Positions 11,372 to 21,848 of a stretch of DNA of 64,000 nt are shown in pieces (positions within the stretch are counted from its first letter, which is position 1; the number at the start of each line of letters is the position of its first letter). The position numbers were made by a program, and so were the translations under genes. Below the pieces are notes generated by a model that saw only the letters and a program-made list of their open reading frames with translations, was not told the DNA's origin and did no database searches. This stretch comes from Escarpia spicata (taxonomy: Eukaryota > Annelida > Polychaeta > Sabellida > Siboglinidae), in the NCBI GenBank assembly GCA_963995525.1, contig CAXEFP010001012.1:62001-126000 (forward strand), given 5' to 3'.

Positions 11372-11411
<40 letters not shown>

Positions 11412-11435
11412 GGTGCGTGTTTGTGTGTGGGTGTT
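11299..11435 (+). repeat. (GTGTGC)n / (GTGC)n microsatellite
   Basis: TGTGTGCG hexamer-like repeats change to a perfect GTGC run, then to GT-rich sequence. The cysteine/valine-rich open frame is an artefact. Confidence 0.97.
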
Positions 11436-11925
11436 TGACAAAGACGATGCGCAAAGATTATGCATGGAGATCCTAGATTTATAACAATAACTATATTATT
11501 TGCATGTCTGTTTTGATTCGATGTTTACACGTAACATACGTCTGCAAAGGTATGATAAAATATTAGGTGCAATGGTTTTTATTGGGATGTTGTTGACATC
11601 TACCCATAAACTAACTAAACGACTAGTTGAGGCTATTCTGAGTGATCTCGCGAGCACACTATGTTGACACTCAAACAACTACCGTCTCATCAACAGCTAT
11701 AATTGTTTGAAGGCGTCTGTGTCGTGCTGGAATGAACTTTCTTACGTTTCATTCCAGTTCAGCAGACCTGAGACGGCTGTCCGTGGACTGCTAGTAGCAG
11801 TGGTATCATCTGTTGGAACTACAAGCATTTCCCTCTAACCTTGATTAACAAAGCCCCGTGATGTATCGCCACTATTTGTCGCACAAAGAAAAACCTGCAC
11901 CCAGAGACGTGTTGCTGTTGCAGTG
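11436..11925. other. Unassigned sequence
   Basis: No gene or clear repeat recognised. A few short open frames on both strands lack protein-like composition. Confidence 0.5.
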
Positions 11926-12465
11926 GAGGGGGTGGGGTTGGTTGGTGTATAATTGGAAGCGTTTTGTGAGCCTCAATGAGTTTTTGTGAACCTCGCGGGG
12001 ATGTAATCAGACATTTTTGTGAGTCTTAAGGCTTAACTTAAGGTGCAGTTGAGGGTTTCTCGATTTGAGCCGAACAAAATGCTGTAGTCGCAGAAAATGT
12101 GTTGCTGCTGCACCGCCGTAACTTCAGCTTCTCCACTGTCTCTGCTCGACTGATAACATCGGAAGACTGGGGGTGAAGGCGAGTATGGTGGGGGTACTGT
12201 TAAAAATGTTTCGTCACTGCGCAGCCGCAATTTCACCGTCTTCTCGCTCTCTCTAGCGTTGCTTCCTACCTCGTCTCAACTGATGAAATGGGAAGACGGG
12301 CGGGGGAGGTCTGTTAAAAAAGTTTTTGCCGCTGTGCCATGTCGCTGTATCTTCACTTCAACTTTTCTTCAGTTTCTCCACTTGCTTAACTGGCACAACT
12401 GTGACATCAGAAGATAGGGGTTACTGACAGTTTTTTACCGCCGCGTCCGCTTAACTTCAGGTTAT
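11926..12465 (+). repeat. GC-rich dispersed repeat, about 3.5 diverged tandem units
   Basis: A unit of about 110-130 bp recurs: a GTTAAAAATGTTT-like start, a GCCGC..CACCGCCGTAACTTCA block, a CTTCTCC..TGTCTC block, CTGAT.ACATCGGAAGA and a G-rich end. Starts are near 12085, 12200, 12316 and 12430; the last is cut by a LINE fragment at about 12466. An inverted copy lies at 5.72-5.9 kb, and a faint match (TCGTCTCCGCTTTCGATAT) occurs at 15665. Confidence 0.6.
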
Positions 12466-12640
12466 TTAACAAGATTGCCACGCAGATAATTAACTCTAGA
12501 TGGCAGGTGGACAAGGAAACCTTTTGGCTTATAGAGAGTTCAACCCTTTTTTATCTACATGTATACCGCCCTTCAGAGGTGTGTGTCGATTTTATTTTTA
12601 AACATATTCATGGCATAACATTGTTTTGGGGTGTTGTGCT
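12466..12640 (-). mobile_element. L2-like LINE 3' end, inverted short copy
   Basis: The reverse complement matches the 3' end of the nested L2-like element at 14.79-14.95 kb over about 150 bp, including the end of the coding region (MNMFKNKIDTHL) and the UTR box GGTGGACAAGGAA. Other copies of this tail are at 33.66 and 43.45 kb. Confidence 0.8.
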
Positions 12641-12841
12641 TGGCAGTAGCTCCCACGACAGCTGTCTTATTGATACAAGTTTGACGTATTTCAATTCAAG
12701 GAACGTTTTAATATTTCTCAGGTGCGTGTACAAAGGTACAGACATTACTTCGGACGTTTAAATTTTCCTTGAAAATGATTACTGATGCCGGACTGTTAGG
12801 GTTTTCAATCGACATTCGTATACACTTGCCTTCAGAACCGG

Positions 12842-14363
12842 TTGCAAACTTGTCAAGCAGAACGCTGTGGTCTATTCTTGGATAACACCGGACGACGAAC
12901 AACTTGTGTGCAATCGCCGATGATACGCAGTGACGCAAGACGCACTTCAACACGTGCGTATGTGTCAACGATGGCGTCAGTTGTGCGTTATTCTAGGACA
13001 AGGTTGTTGTCAACTGCCGCCAATGCAACCAGGTATACCAGATCTCCGGTGACCTGCTGTGTGAATCTTCTACTTCACCAACTGTGCATCTTCAAGCGTT
13101 CGTCTAAGAGACGTAAACACCGTAGCGGTCGTAAAGTCGCAAAACAGATCGGGACAATAATTCACTACGCAAGAGTACCGACGTTGCCACAACCAAGCCG
13201 AAATGTACCAAAATTAATAACTTTACCATTGTATAAACATATACAGCACGATCAAGGCGTACGAGTATGCTACGTTAACGCACAATCGTGTCGGAACAAA
13301 ACACTCGCCATTGCGGATCATATACTTGAAAACCATCTCGATATGATCTCGCGATATGCGAAACGTGTTTGAAGCCTTCGAGCGACGCCAGTGTGATTAC
13401 AAATATTATACCAAATGGATATTCCATCAAGCCCGCGCCTCACCCTACCGGCAAAGGGGGCGGTGTCATTATTATCCCTAAATCCGAAATCGTCTTACAC
13501 AAACAGGATACCGATGCGTTTCGATCGTTTGAACACATGGAGTGCCGGCCGAAAACACTTACGTCATCCATGAGAATCGTTGTTATTTACCGCCCGCCGC
13601 CAACAGTGAAAAATGGTTTGTCAGCAACTGTTTAAACTGTCAGCATTCTTTAAACTTTTTTTAAAGAATGGGGCCGTTTCATCGACTAGCATGCCGTAAA
13701 ACCTGGACCTGGACTATCATGGGAGATTTTAACTTTCATATTGACAACGCTGCAAATGTTGAAGCACGGCGACTAATCAATTCTGTGAATGCCACAGGAA
13801 TGGTGTTGCATGTTCGCGGGCCAACCCACAGGAAAGGACACACTTTGGATGTACTCATGACCCGCAGCACGGACGAACCCCTTGTTCGAAATGTTACCGT
13901 TAGGGACACGGGCCTTTCTGACCATTTTGCGGGGAGTTTCAACATATACATTGTTCAACATCGCACTGGTTTGATGAAAATCAAATATCGCAAGTTATGC
14001 ACCATTGATGCAGTGTCTTTTCGACAAGACATTCCACTGTTCCGTTCGGATGATCTTGACTTGCTGAACGTAGAAGAACTGGTTGATCAATACGATCATA
14101 TGCTGGTCAGCTTAGTTGATTCGCACGAGTCCGTTGTTGCAGATAAATACAAGACTGGCTGTATCTCGCCATTAATCAAGAAGGCTGGACTAAATCCAGA
14201 ATCAATGCAGAATTATCGACCTTTATCGAATCCGACATTTCTCTCTAAAGTAATCGAGCGCGTTGTAGCAAAACAGCTGAATGTCCACATGCAAGAGAAC
14301 AACTTGCACGACCAGTTTCAATCGGCATATCGACAAGATCACTCAACTGAAACGGCTCTGCTT
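12842..14363 (+). pseudogene. CR1-like LINE ORF2, first part (endonuclease and start of RT)
   Basis: The endonuclease begins with VRVCYVNAQSCRNKTLAIAD. A frame change near 13360 leads to GYSIKPAPHPTGKGGGVIII and MRIVVIYRPPP, a stop follows at 13633, and then come MGDFNFHIDNAANVEARRLI and TGLSDHF, the last being the SDH catalytic motif of AP-type endonucleases. After an internal deletion, the RT start follows: LIKKAGLNPESMQNYRPLSN and DHSTETALL. At 14363 the reading stops in mid-protein where another LINE has inserted, and it resumes in frame at 14950. Confidence 0.85.
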
Positions 14364-14949
14364 ATAAGGAAAAAGAACTAATAATACCGCTGTATAAAAC
14401 AATAGTGAGTCCTCATTTAGAATATTGTATACAAGCGTGGAGGCCATATCGCAAGAAGGACATAGATATGCTAGAAAGAGTACAGAGGAGAGCAACTAAA
14501 ATTATACAAAAACTTAAGGATCTTAATTATGAAATTCGCCTAAAAGAATATAGTTTAACAAAACTAGAGACCAGGAGACTGAGAGGAGATCAGATAGAAG
14601 TGTTTAAAATAATGAATGTTTATGAAAATATTGATAGAAGTATTTTTTTCTCAGTTAAGAAAGATAGAAGGACTGGAGGACATCAAGTTACATTAGAAAA
14701 GGAGCAGTGTAGATTATATATAAGACAGTTCTCATTTTCACAAAGGACTGTGCATGAATGGAACAGATTATCTGATGATTGTGTGGGTGCTAGTAGCGTG
14801 AATATGTTTAAAAATTAAATCGACACATACCTCAGAAGGGCGGGATACACATATATAAGAGGGTTGGACTCTCGACAAGCCAAAGTGCTTCCTTGTCCAC
14901 CTGCCATCTAGTGTTAATTCTTTGGGTGGCAATCTTGTTAAATCTTGTT
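14364..14949 (+). mobile_element. L2-like LINE 3' part, nested in the CR1 element
   Basis: An open frame from before 14405 to 14818 reads SPHLEYCIQAWRPYRKKDID, VQRRATKIIQ, LTKLETRRLRGD and FSFSQRTVHEWNRLSDD, the post-RT region of L2/Jockey-like LINEs. The 3' UTR carries the box GGACTCTCGACAAGCCAAAG and ends in ATCTTGTTAA repeats. Both junctions can be placed because the surrounding CR1 coding sequence resumes in frame. No clear target-site duplication is visible. Confidence 0.85.
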
Positions 14950-15228
14950 AAAGTACACAATGACAGTCTGTCTGCAGTAAACCGTGGCTGTGTTGTTGTG
15001 TTGGTTATGCTTGACTTGACCGCCGCTTTCGACACCATTGACCACGGCGTTCTATTGAGCAGACTCACTCACAGATTCGGTGTCAGCACCAAGTCGTTCG
15101 TATTGGAAGTGTAATGCAGCAGAACTCTGTCGGCGTTCAGAAAGACACTAAAGACGCATTTGTTCAAAACTCAATACTGCTGACATTTTTAATATTTCAT
15201 TTCATTTGAGGATATTTTACTGCACATG

Positions 15229-15289
<61 letters not shown>

Positions 15290-15610
15290 ATATTATTTTG
15301 AGTGCCTGTATCAGTATTTATTTATGTATGCGTGCGTGCGTGCGTGCGTGCGTGGGTGTGTGGGTGTGGGTATGTATGTATAGGTATGCATATATGTAAA
15401 TAGAGTAATAATAAGTATAATTTATAATTTATCTAATTTTATTTATTTATTTAATTAATAGTTTTAATATAAGTAACTTTATTTGATTGCAGGTTTTATT
15501 AGTATACATTGAATCGCCTGATTGAATTGTATTGTACAGCGCTTTGAGCATATTATGGATATTGCGCCCTATAAATATTAAATATTTTTATTATTATTAC
15601 TACTACTAGC
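14950..15610 (+). pseudogene. CR1-like LINE ORF2, second part and 3' UTR
   Basis: The RT resumes with KVHNDSLSAVNRGCVVVLVM and LDLTAAFDTIDHG, the RT block that normally follows STETALL. After SFVLEV an internal deletion removes most of RT, and only the C-terminus LSAFRKTLKTHLFKTQY remains. The 3' UTR has an (AT)n tract at 15233-15293, a GCGT run at about 15328-15353, and the tail ACAGCGCTTTGAGCATATT followed by ATT repeats. Confidence 0.8.
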
Positions 15611-15839
15611 ACCCGCACAATCAGCAGATATAGGAGAGAAAACATCAATGAGATTTTACAATTCGTCTCCGCTTTCGATATCACGATGCTACTGTCGAAC
15701 GCCAACAACGGAAACGTAGCAGTACCCCAGAAAAAACCCTGGAAATCCGGACACATATGTACAGGCCTACTATTGAGAGCTCGCAACAGAAAGATAATTG
15801 TTCATATCTTCCATTAGGATATCGACGACGCGTCGTTAG

Positions 15840-15884
<45 letters not shown>

Positions 15885-16618
15885 ATGAGCTAACTTATCG
15901 AATTGCCGTGCGACTCCTTGATAGTCAAGACGACCTCCAAGGAGTTCGATCTGTCGCATGCATTTGCCGACGGAACTGTACCCTCGTCTGATCAAACATG
16001 CCAAGCGCAGGTTGCAATCTGTTTGGCACAGCATTCCACAACGTTCGCTTTATTTTATGTCCAAAAACAACATTCACTGTACTCTATATAAAATGGTAAA
16101 ATGTATGTTCTTTTATAACATGGCAAGCAATCCTTAGATGTGCTCAAAGCGCTTTACACTTCACCCCCTGGCATAAATGTTCAATTGAAGACCATCTCGG
16201 CTTACCCGGGACGCCGTCGGATACATTGCAATTGGTGCGAGAATACTATTCGTTCACAAAGACCTTCCGATGTCTATATATATAGCATTGTACTCACTCA
16301 TACAGCTGAGTGAACTGGGACAGCGTGGAGTGAACGAACTTGCACAAGGTTCGAAACGGCATCAAAACGATTCGATTGAGAGTGCGATGTTCTGAGTGCC
16401 ACCACCGCATCCCACGTGCATCTAGCGAGTGTGATTATGACTGTAAGCTATAGGTATTGAAAATTAGCGTATGTTCGTTGTTTATTAACTGACATCTTTA
16501 GACTGCACAACTGTGTGAAACAAATAATACGACACTTCTTTGGTTCCCATGGCTTTGTATTACGAAATGGTGCATCAAATGACGAAAAGGCACCGTAGGC
16601 AATCAACCAGTCATTTAA
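15611..16618. other. Unassigned sequence with an (AT)n tract
   Basis: A perfect TA run occupies 15839-15880. A CTCAAAGCGCTTTACACTTC box near 16143 resembles the inverted tail of a CR1 LINE. I see no gene. Confidence 0.5.
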
Positions 16619-17664
16619 TAGTAATAATAATATCGGAATTTATATAGCGCCCGAATCCACTTGACGCTTTACAAAAAGCAGCATAAATTAAATAAAACTA
16701 TAAAATATAGATTATTTAAAAAATAACTAGTGTAAAATAATTGATTTAAGCATAACAAATAAATTATTTAAAGTAAATTATTTATAATACACACACATGA
16801 ATAAAACATTACGAATAAATAATTAGTATATCAATGTCATTAAAACGAGAGCGTGACTCGAACACGTCAGTCGTACGTACGCCAGGTTAAAGATATGTTT
16901 TTAAATGTCTCTTGAAAGAGCTGAGAGTGTTCAGTTGTTTAATGTTCTCAGGCAAGTCGTTCCATAGTATGGCCGCGTGTCTCCTGAAACAACGTTCACC
17001 ATAAATTACTGTCCGCAGCACAGATACGACGAGAAGTGACTTCTCCGTTGATCTTAAGGTACGAGTAGGTTGATGTTTCTGTACAATGTCACTCATGTAC
17101 GCCGGTGCCAATCCGTTCAGCAGTTTATAAGTACAAGTGTTGACCTTAAAGCTGAGCCGGTATTTCACTGACAGCCAATGTAGTTCGGTCTTGCGTGTCC
17201 CGGTGATTAGGCGATCAGCGCAGTTCTGTAAACCTGAAGCAAACCTTGCAGCAGCGCGTTTCCATAGTCCAGTCGAGATGTTACCAGTGCCTAGTCTAGA
17301 ATCTTACAGGCGTCATTTGCGATGTATTATCTGACTTTGCCAATATTTCGGATGTGGTAGAAACAGGACTTGGAGATCGCATTCACCTGTTTCTCCGTTG
17401 TCAAGCCGCTGTCTATACTAAGTCCAATATTTCTCATAGGATTGCTCAGCGTGTAGCAGTCTGCCCCCGATCATGAGGGACAGGTCGTTCACCTGATGAA
17501 TTCGGTGTTTGGACACAAACACAATCAGTTCGTTTTTTCTTGGTTCAATTTTAACATGTTTCTATTCATCCACCCGCCAACATCCGCCACACAGGCTTCA
17601 GTGGCTAAGCTTTCACTGGCCCAGTTCTCGCCAGGTTTGATGGATAATTAAATATATATATATA

Positions 17665-17730
<66 letters not shown>

Positions 17731-17985
17731 CGTGCGTGTGTGTATCGTCTGCATAACAGTGGTAACGAAGGTTATCGTTATTCACTGTATATCCAACTGG
17801 TTTAATGTACATGCAGTACAGTTTCGGTCCCAACACAGATCCGTGTGGCACGCCGCAACATAGATGTGCGGTAAACGAAGTTGCGAGGCCGACCCGATAC
17901 CCATTGTGTTCTGCCGCTAATGTAGGATCTCATCCAATCCAGGGCTTCTGCAGTCACGCCAAATGAGTGTTAAAAACGCTTTAGC
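16619..17985 (-). mobile_element. CR1-like LINE, RT to 3' end, interrupted by a (CA)n tract
   Basis: On the minus strand RT begins with LDWMRSYISGRTQWV, shifts frame, and continues with PHGSVLGPKLYCMYIKPVGY and YHCYADDT. The catalytic YADD is followed at once by about 100 bp of CA repeat (17650-17745). After the repeat come decayed RT sequence, ARFASGLQNCADRLITGTRK, VKYRLSFKVNTCTYKLLNGL and LWNDLPENIKQLNTLSSFKR. The 3' UTR ends at a TAATAGTAATAATAAT tract near 16619 beside an ATAGCGCCCGAATCC box. It cannot encode an active protein. Confidence 0.85.
17650..17745 (+). repeat. (GT)n microsatellite inside LINE RT coding sequence
   Basis: A (GT)n run with a GCGCGC interruption and a short TA run on its left. 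On the coding (minus) strand it starts immediately after the codons for YADDT. Confidence 0.97.
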
Positions 17986-18319
17986 ATGATGCCGACCAAC
18001 CAACAAAGATGGAAGCCACGAGGTAAGTGTTGTAATAAAATATATACGTTTTGGGATAGATTATCATGCTTAATGTTTATTTTGTTGACAACATGTAGGA
18101 ATGTGTATGCTTCATCCATTCACATCGTTTACAGTGCAGAAATAGATCATATTATTTACAAAACTGTGTATTATTGAAGGACCAAGTAATTAGGCAGGCC
18201 AGTTGTCGTCTCTCTCCAGTTATTGTCCCTTGAAGTATCGTATAGATCTCGTCGCAAGATGCGGCGCTGTCTGTTCAATGACTGGCCAACATAAGCGTAA
18301 CTGAGGAATAATAGACGCA
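17986..18319. other. Unassigned sequence
   Basis: No gene recognised. Confidence 0.5.
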
Positions 18320-18430
18320 GAGCCAAGGTGGAATCTGCGAACTACGCTATAGCGCACATATTCTGCGAATAAGAAACGAATTCTAATTCACAGAGCCCAG
18401 CTCTGCGAATTAGAAATGGAATCTTATGTT
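18320..18430 (+). repeat. Palindromic repeat family, first block
   Basis: It contains GCGAACTACGCTATAGCGCA, then CTGCGAATAAGAAACGAATT and CTAATTCACAGAGC, in which CTGCGAAT..AGAAA and its inverse TTCTAATTCGCAG form a short hairpin. The same modules recur at 19.29-19.77 kb. Confidence 0.7.
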
Positions 18431-19289
18431 CGTCCAAACGTGTTTTACTTTTTTTTATCAAAAACTTTATTAAATTCTTCCGTAAAGTATATATAGCTGT
18501 ATGTGTTAAATCTGTTAACACATATTCTATCAAATTTCCGCTAATAAACGGTTAGAATTTTTTTGGAGTGAAATACTTACGCAATTGTACTATTTGTATT
18601 GCTACTAGTAGAGGACAATACGGTGATCAGTTAATTTATAATTAAGCCAAGTCGTCTTTTACATTCCTGTTTTAGGTGATTGGATTGTCAGCATGGGTGA
18701 CTTTCAGCTAGGAAAACAATTTCGGTCTTGGGAAGAGTTTGAAAGTGCCCATTCGATGTGTGTGTTTGTGTTTGCGCGCGCGTGCGTGCGTACGTGCGTG
18801 TGTGCTTGCGTGGAGGCGTGTGTAAGAAATGTGCTGTGACATGTATCTTTGCCAGATGGTTAGAAGTTCAATGAAGAAAAGTATTTTAAAATGTTGTTAA
18901 CAATGTGTTAGTAAGCTGTGGCAGGATTTCAGTTGTTATTAGTTTAGACAAGTAAATAGTACGTCCCGTGTTAATGATTTTAATACAATCAATCAGATTT
19001 ATGCTTCCTACGTACATATTATGAGTCTTCTGAAACTTTTCCCTGTTCCGTACACGATATTTCGCTTGATCAGAATCATTTACCAGACATTGTAACCGCA
19101 CCTAACTAATTAAAAAGTCGCATAGGTAGACATTGGAATATCGAAGAATGTCTTTACAACTGCAAAGTCTACTTGAAAGGAAGTAGTAGAACATTCATAC
19201 GCATAGTGAAACTTAATGTAGAAATAGAACAAAAATACCTTTGTTTCTATAGAAAAACACCAAGTACCCAATAACATATCACTTGGGCC
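18431..19289. other. Unassigned sequence with a GT-rich tract
   Basis: A GT/GC-rich microsatellite lies at 18757-18822. Otherwise I see no gene; the segment separates two blocks of the palindromic repeat family. Confidence 0.5.
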
Positions 19290-19770
19290 AAATTTGCAAA
19301 AGGCCGCGCCAAACGCAGAGCCGGTTGGCTATGCGAGCTCGGCGAATAAGAAGTGGAATCTAATTCGCAGAGCTAGGTTCTACTAACTACGCTTAACACC
19401 GCAAATGGCAGAGCCAGCTGGCTGGCTGGGCTCTGCAAATAAGAAATAAAATCTAATTTGTAGGCCGGGGGCCGGTTTCATGATGTGTCCTTAAAGTTAG
19501 GCTATAACTTAGCGTCACGTGTTTGGCTAAACTCCTATGTTAATTTATATATTTAAAAAATCATGTCATTTACTAAGACAATCATCTTAGCGTTAAGAAC
19601 GTTCTTAGCCGCTTCATGAAACCGGCCCTTGGGCTCAGCGAACTACGCTATAGCGTGCACATTCGCAGAGCCGGCTGGCTTTTGTGAATAAGAAACGAAT
19701 TCTAATTCGCAGAGCTCAGCTCTGTGAATAAGAAATGGTTTTTAATTCGCAGAGACCAGCCCTGCGAATA
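19290..19770 (+). repeat. Palindromic repeat family, second block, split by a MITE
   Basis: At least four copies of the CTGCGAATAAGAAA..TCTAATTCGCAGAGC hairpin module occur, separated by GCCGGCTGGCT-like spacers and one GCGAACTACGCTATAGCG module (19636). The array is interrupted at 19469-19629 by a MITE. Confidence 0.7.
19469..19629 (+). mobile_element. MITE, 161 bp, GGGCCGGTTTCATGA terminal repeats
   Basis: The left end GGGCCGGTTTCATGA is matched by TCATGAAACCGGCCC at the right end. Inner parts also pair (ACTTAGCGTCACGTG region), giving a hairpin. There is no coding capacity. A partial copy in the opposite orientation is at 3324-3470. Elements with this kind of terminus are common in marine invertebrates as far as I recall; the superfamily is not assigned. 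Confidence 0.8.
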
Positions 19771-19907
19771 GCCTCGTCCAAATAACCAACGGATGATGTC
19801 ACTGGGGCAACAGCGATTGGAGAGCGGCTGGCAGGCGGCTGTCGTGTGCCGACGGATGCCTCCTGACAGCCGCTCAGATCGGGCCAAGGGTGGCGTGCTG
19901 GCTGGGG

Positions 19908-20420
19908 TTGGATATGTTCAAATACCATTGCGAGTACCACTTAAACCTGATTGATCACTGAATGGTCCAATGGTATTGAATGATATGTTCAAATACCATT
20001 GCGAGAACCACTGAACCATAAGTTATCATTGAATGGTCCAATGGTACTGAATGGTATATTCAAATACCATTGAGAGTACCACTGAAACACACAGGTGTTT
20101 CATTGAATTATGTATTCAAATACCATTTCAAGTACCAGTGAAACCTTATTTATCATTGGATGGTCCAGTGGTACAGAACGGTATGTTCAAATACCATTGA
20201 AAGTACCACCGAGACATACTGACTTATTATTGAATGGTATTGAATGATATGTTCAAATACCATTGAAAGTACCATTGAGACACCGATTTATCATTGAATG
20301 GTCCAATGGTACTGAATGGTATTTTCAAATACCACTGAAAATACCACTGTGTCCTACTGACTTACCATTGAATGGTCAAAGTGTACCGAATGGTATTCAA
20401 TGGTATACCATTGGCTCTGT
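19908..20420 (+). repeat. 71-bp minisatellite, about 7 units, rich in TACCATT / AATGGT
   Basis: TTCAAATACC recurs at 19917, 19988, 20059, 20114, 20186, 20252 and 20324, that is at 71, 71, 55, 72, 66 and 72 bp. Each unit contains both AAATACCATTG and its near-inverse CAATGGTA, so every unit can fold on itself. Two units are shorter by internal deletion. Confidence 0.85.
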
Positions 20421-20918
20421 TTTGTAAGGTACGATTCGCTGCCGTATACATTCATCTTAATGTTCTCAGTGATCATCTTGTTTTCCCATACTCTTTTGGT
20501 CAGCTTGGTCACAGTGACAGCGGCTTTTGAACTTGTTAACATACAAAATTAATTATCAATGCCAAATCCTTTTAGCAGAAATGGTTCATCACCAGCTAGA
20601 ATGCATTAGGTATACCTTATTAAAATAATGGTTAAGTCACATATCAAGCGTTCGTGCGTTCGTGCGTTCGTGCGTGCGTTCGTGCGTGCGTATGATTGAG
20701 GTTATCTGTCAGGCAGGGCCAAACTTGTTCTTGAAACAAAATCACATCTCATGGTCGTCTTGAAGCAAAATAACTTCTTTCTAACCTATATCGGCGGCCA
20801 ACTTTACCAGCCAAGCCGACTGACCCCAGGCATGGGACATTTACCAGACATGACATTAAGACTCTCATTCCTATTCCATGAGACAAGACTTATCCTGTTA
20901 CCAGGATTGCTGTATCCG
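20421..20918. other. Unassigned sequence with a short GTGCGTTC repeat
   Basis: A (GTGCGTTC)n-like microsatellite lies at 20650-20692. The rest, to 20918, probably includes the 5' part of the LINE fragment that follows, but I cannot show it. Confidence 0.5.
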
Positions 20919-21212
20919 TCATGTCGCCTTCCAGTAACACGGGTGCGGTCAGCCGTGTCGCAGTACCGTCCACATTGGGCATTGTTAATGCTCGGTCAAT
21001 TCGCAACAAGACCGATATATTCACGGATTACGTGACCGAGGTGAATATGGATTTTGTAGCCATCACAGAGACGTTGTCGTGCTTACTTTTATCCGGGCGT
21101 TAAATAATATCCGGGTGACGTTTCGGCCCGTGCGTCTATCTAGGGGAATGTATTTAGCACCAGCTACGACTGTCGCGCTTTCATTTATCCGGGCGTTATG
21201 TATGTTTATATA

Positions 21213-21261
<49 letters not shown>

Positions 21262-21848
21262 ATTTATATACATAAATTATAAAATGTTTGCTTCCCACAG
21301 ACATATACAATTTCTTTTGTAAAACAGTTTCCTCTCCATGCACACGTCGCGTGACTTACTCTTATACTTGGTCACAAATCTGAAACATCAAATTATAATT
21401 ATGTACTCTAACTATAATGCTGGTATTGCGACAACAATTAAACATATTTAACTACTGGATATTATTTATCACTACGTGATCTACTTGTGCCAAATATTAT
21501 GTCTTACATATGCACGTAAACATCACCCGGATAAAATTTAACGCCCGGATAAATGTAAACGCGACACCGTGGCTAAGCACTGGAGAAAAAGACAATAAAA
21601 CTATAAAAGACCTGACGCCCGCCGAATACAAGTTTTTACATCTTCCTCGGAAAAATCGCCGCGGTGATGATATCGGCCTTGTTTACCAATCGAGTTTCAA
21701 GGTGGTTGTTAACCGACGTGATCATATGAAATCTTGCGAGTTCATGGATGTTGATGTTTCATCATCGGGAAACTCCATGAAACTTGTAATCATTTACTGT
21801 CCACCTCCGTCGAAAAAGATTGTAGTTTCGTTGAACACTACGCCCTGA
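20919..21848 (+). pseudogene. CR1-like LINE endonuclease, split by an inverted-repeat element
   Basis: The frame from 20919 reads TLGIVNARSIRNKTDIFTDY, then VNMDFVAITET, the N-terminus of a CR1-like endonuclease. It is interrupted at 21075 and resumes at about 21571 with WLSTGEKDNKTIKDLTPAEY, GDDIGLVYQSSFKVVV and MKLVIIYCPPPSKK. The two halves abut exactly where AITETWLS is expected. The copy stops near 21848 at a minisatellite. Confidence 0.85.
21075..21566 (+). mobile_element. Inverted-repeat DNA element, 492 bp, inserted in LINE coding sequence
   Basis: The ends TGTCGTGCTTACTTTTATCC and (reverse complement of the right end) TGTCGCGTTTACATTTATCC continue to match through GGGCGTTAAAT and ATCCGGGTGA, giving terminal repeats of about 48 bp. 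The flanks ACGT (21071-21074) and CCGT (21567-21570) look like a diverged 4-bp target duplication. A third internal copy of the end (TGTCGCGCTTTCATTTATCC at 21170) and a (TA)n(GT)n tract at about 21206-21262 lie inside. No transposase is present, so it is non-autonomous; the superfamily is unknown. Confidence 0.8.
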
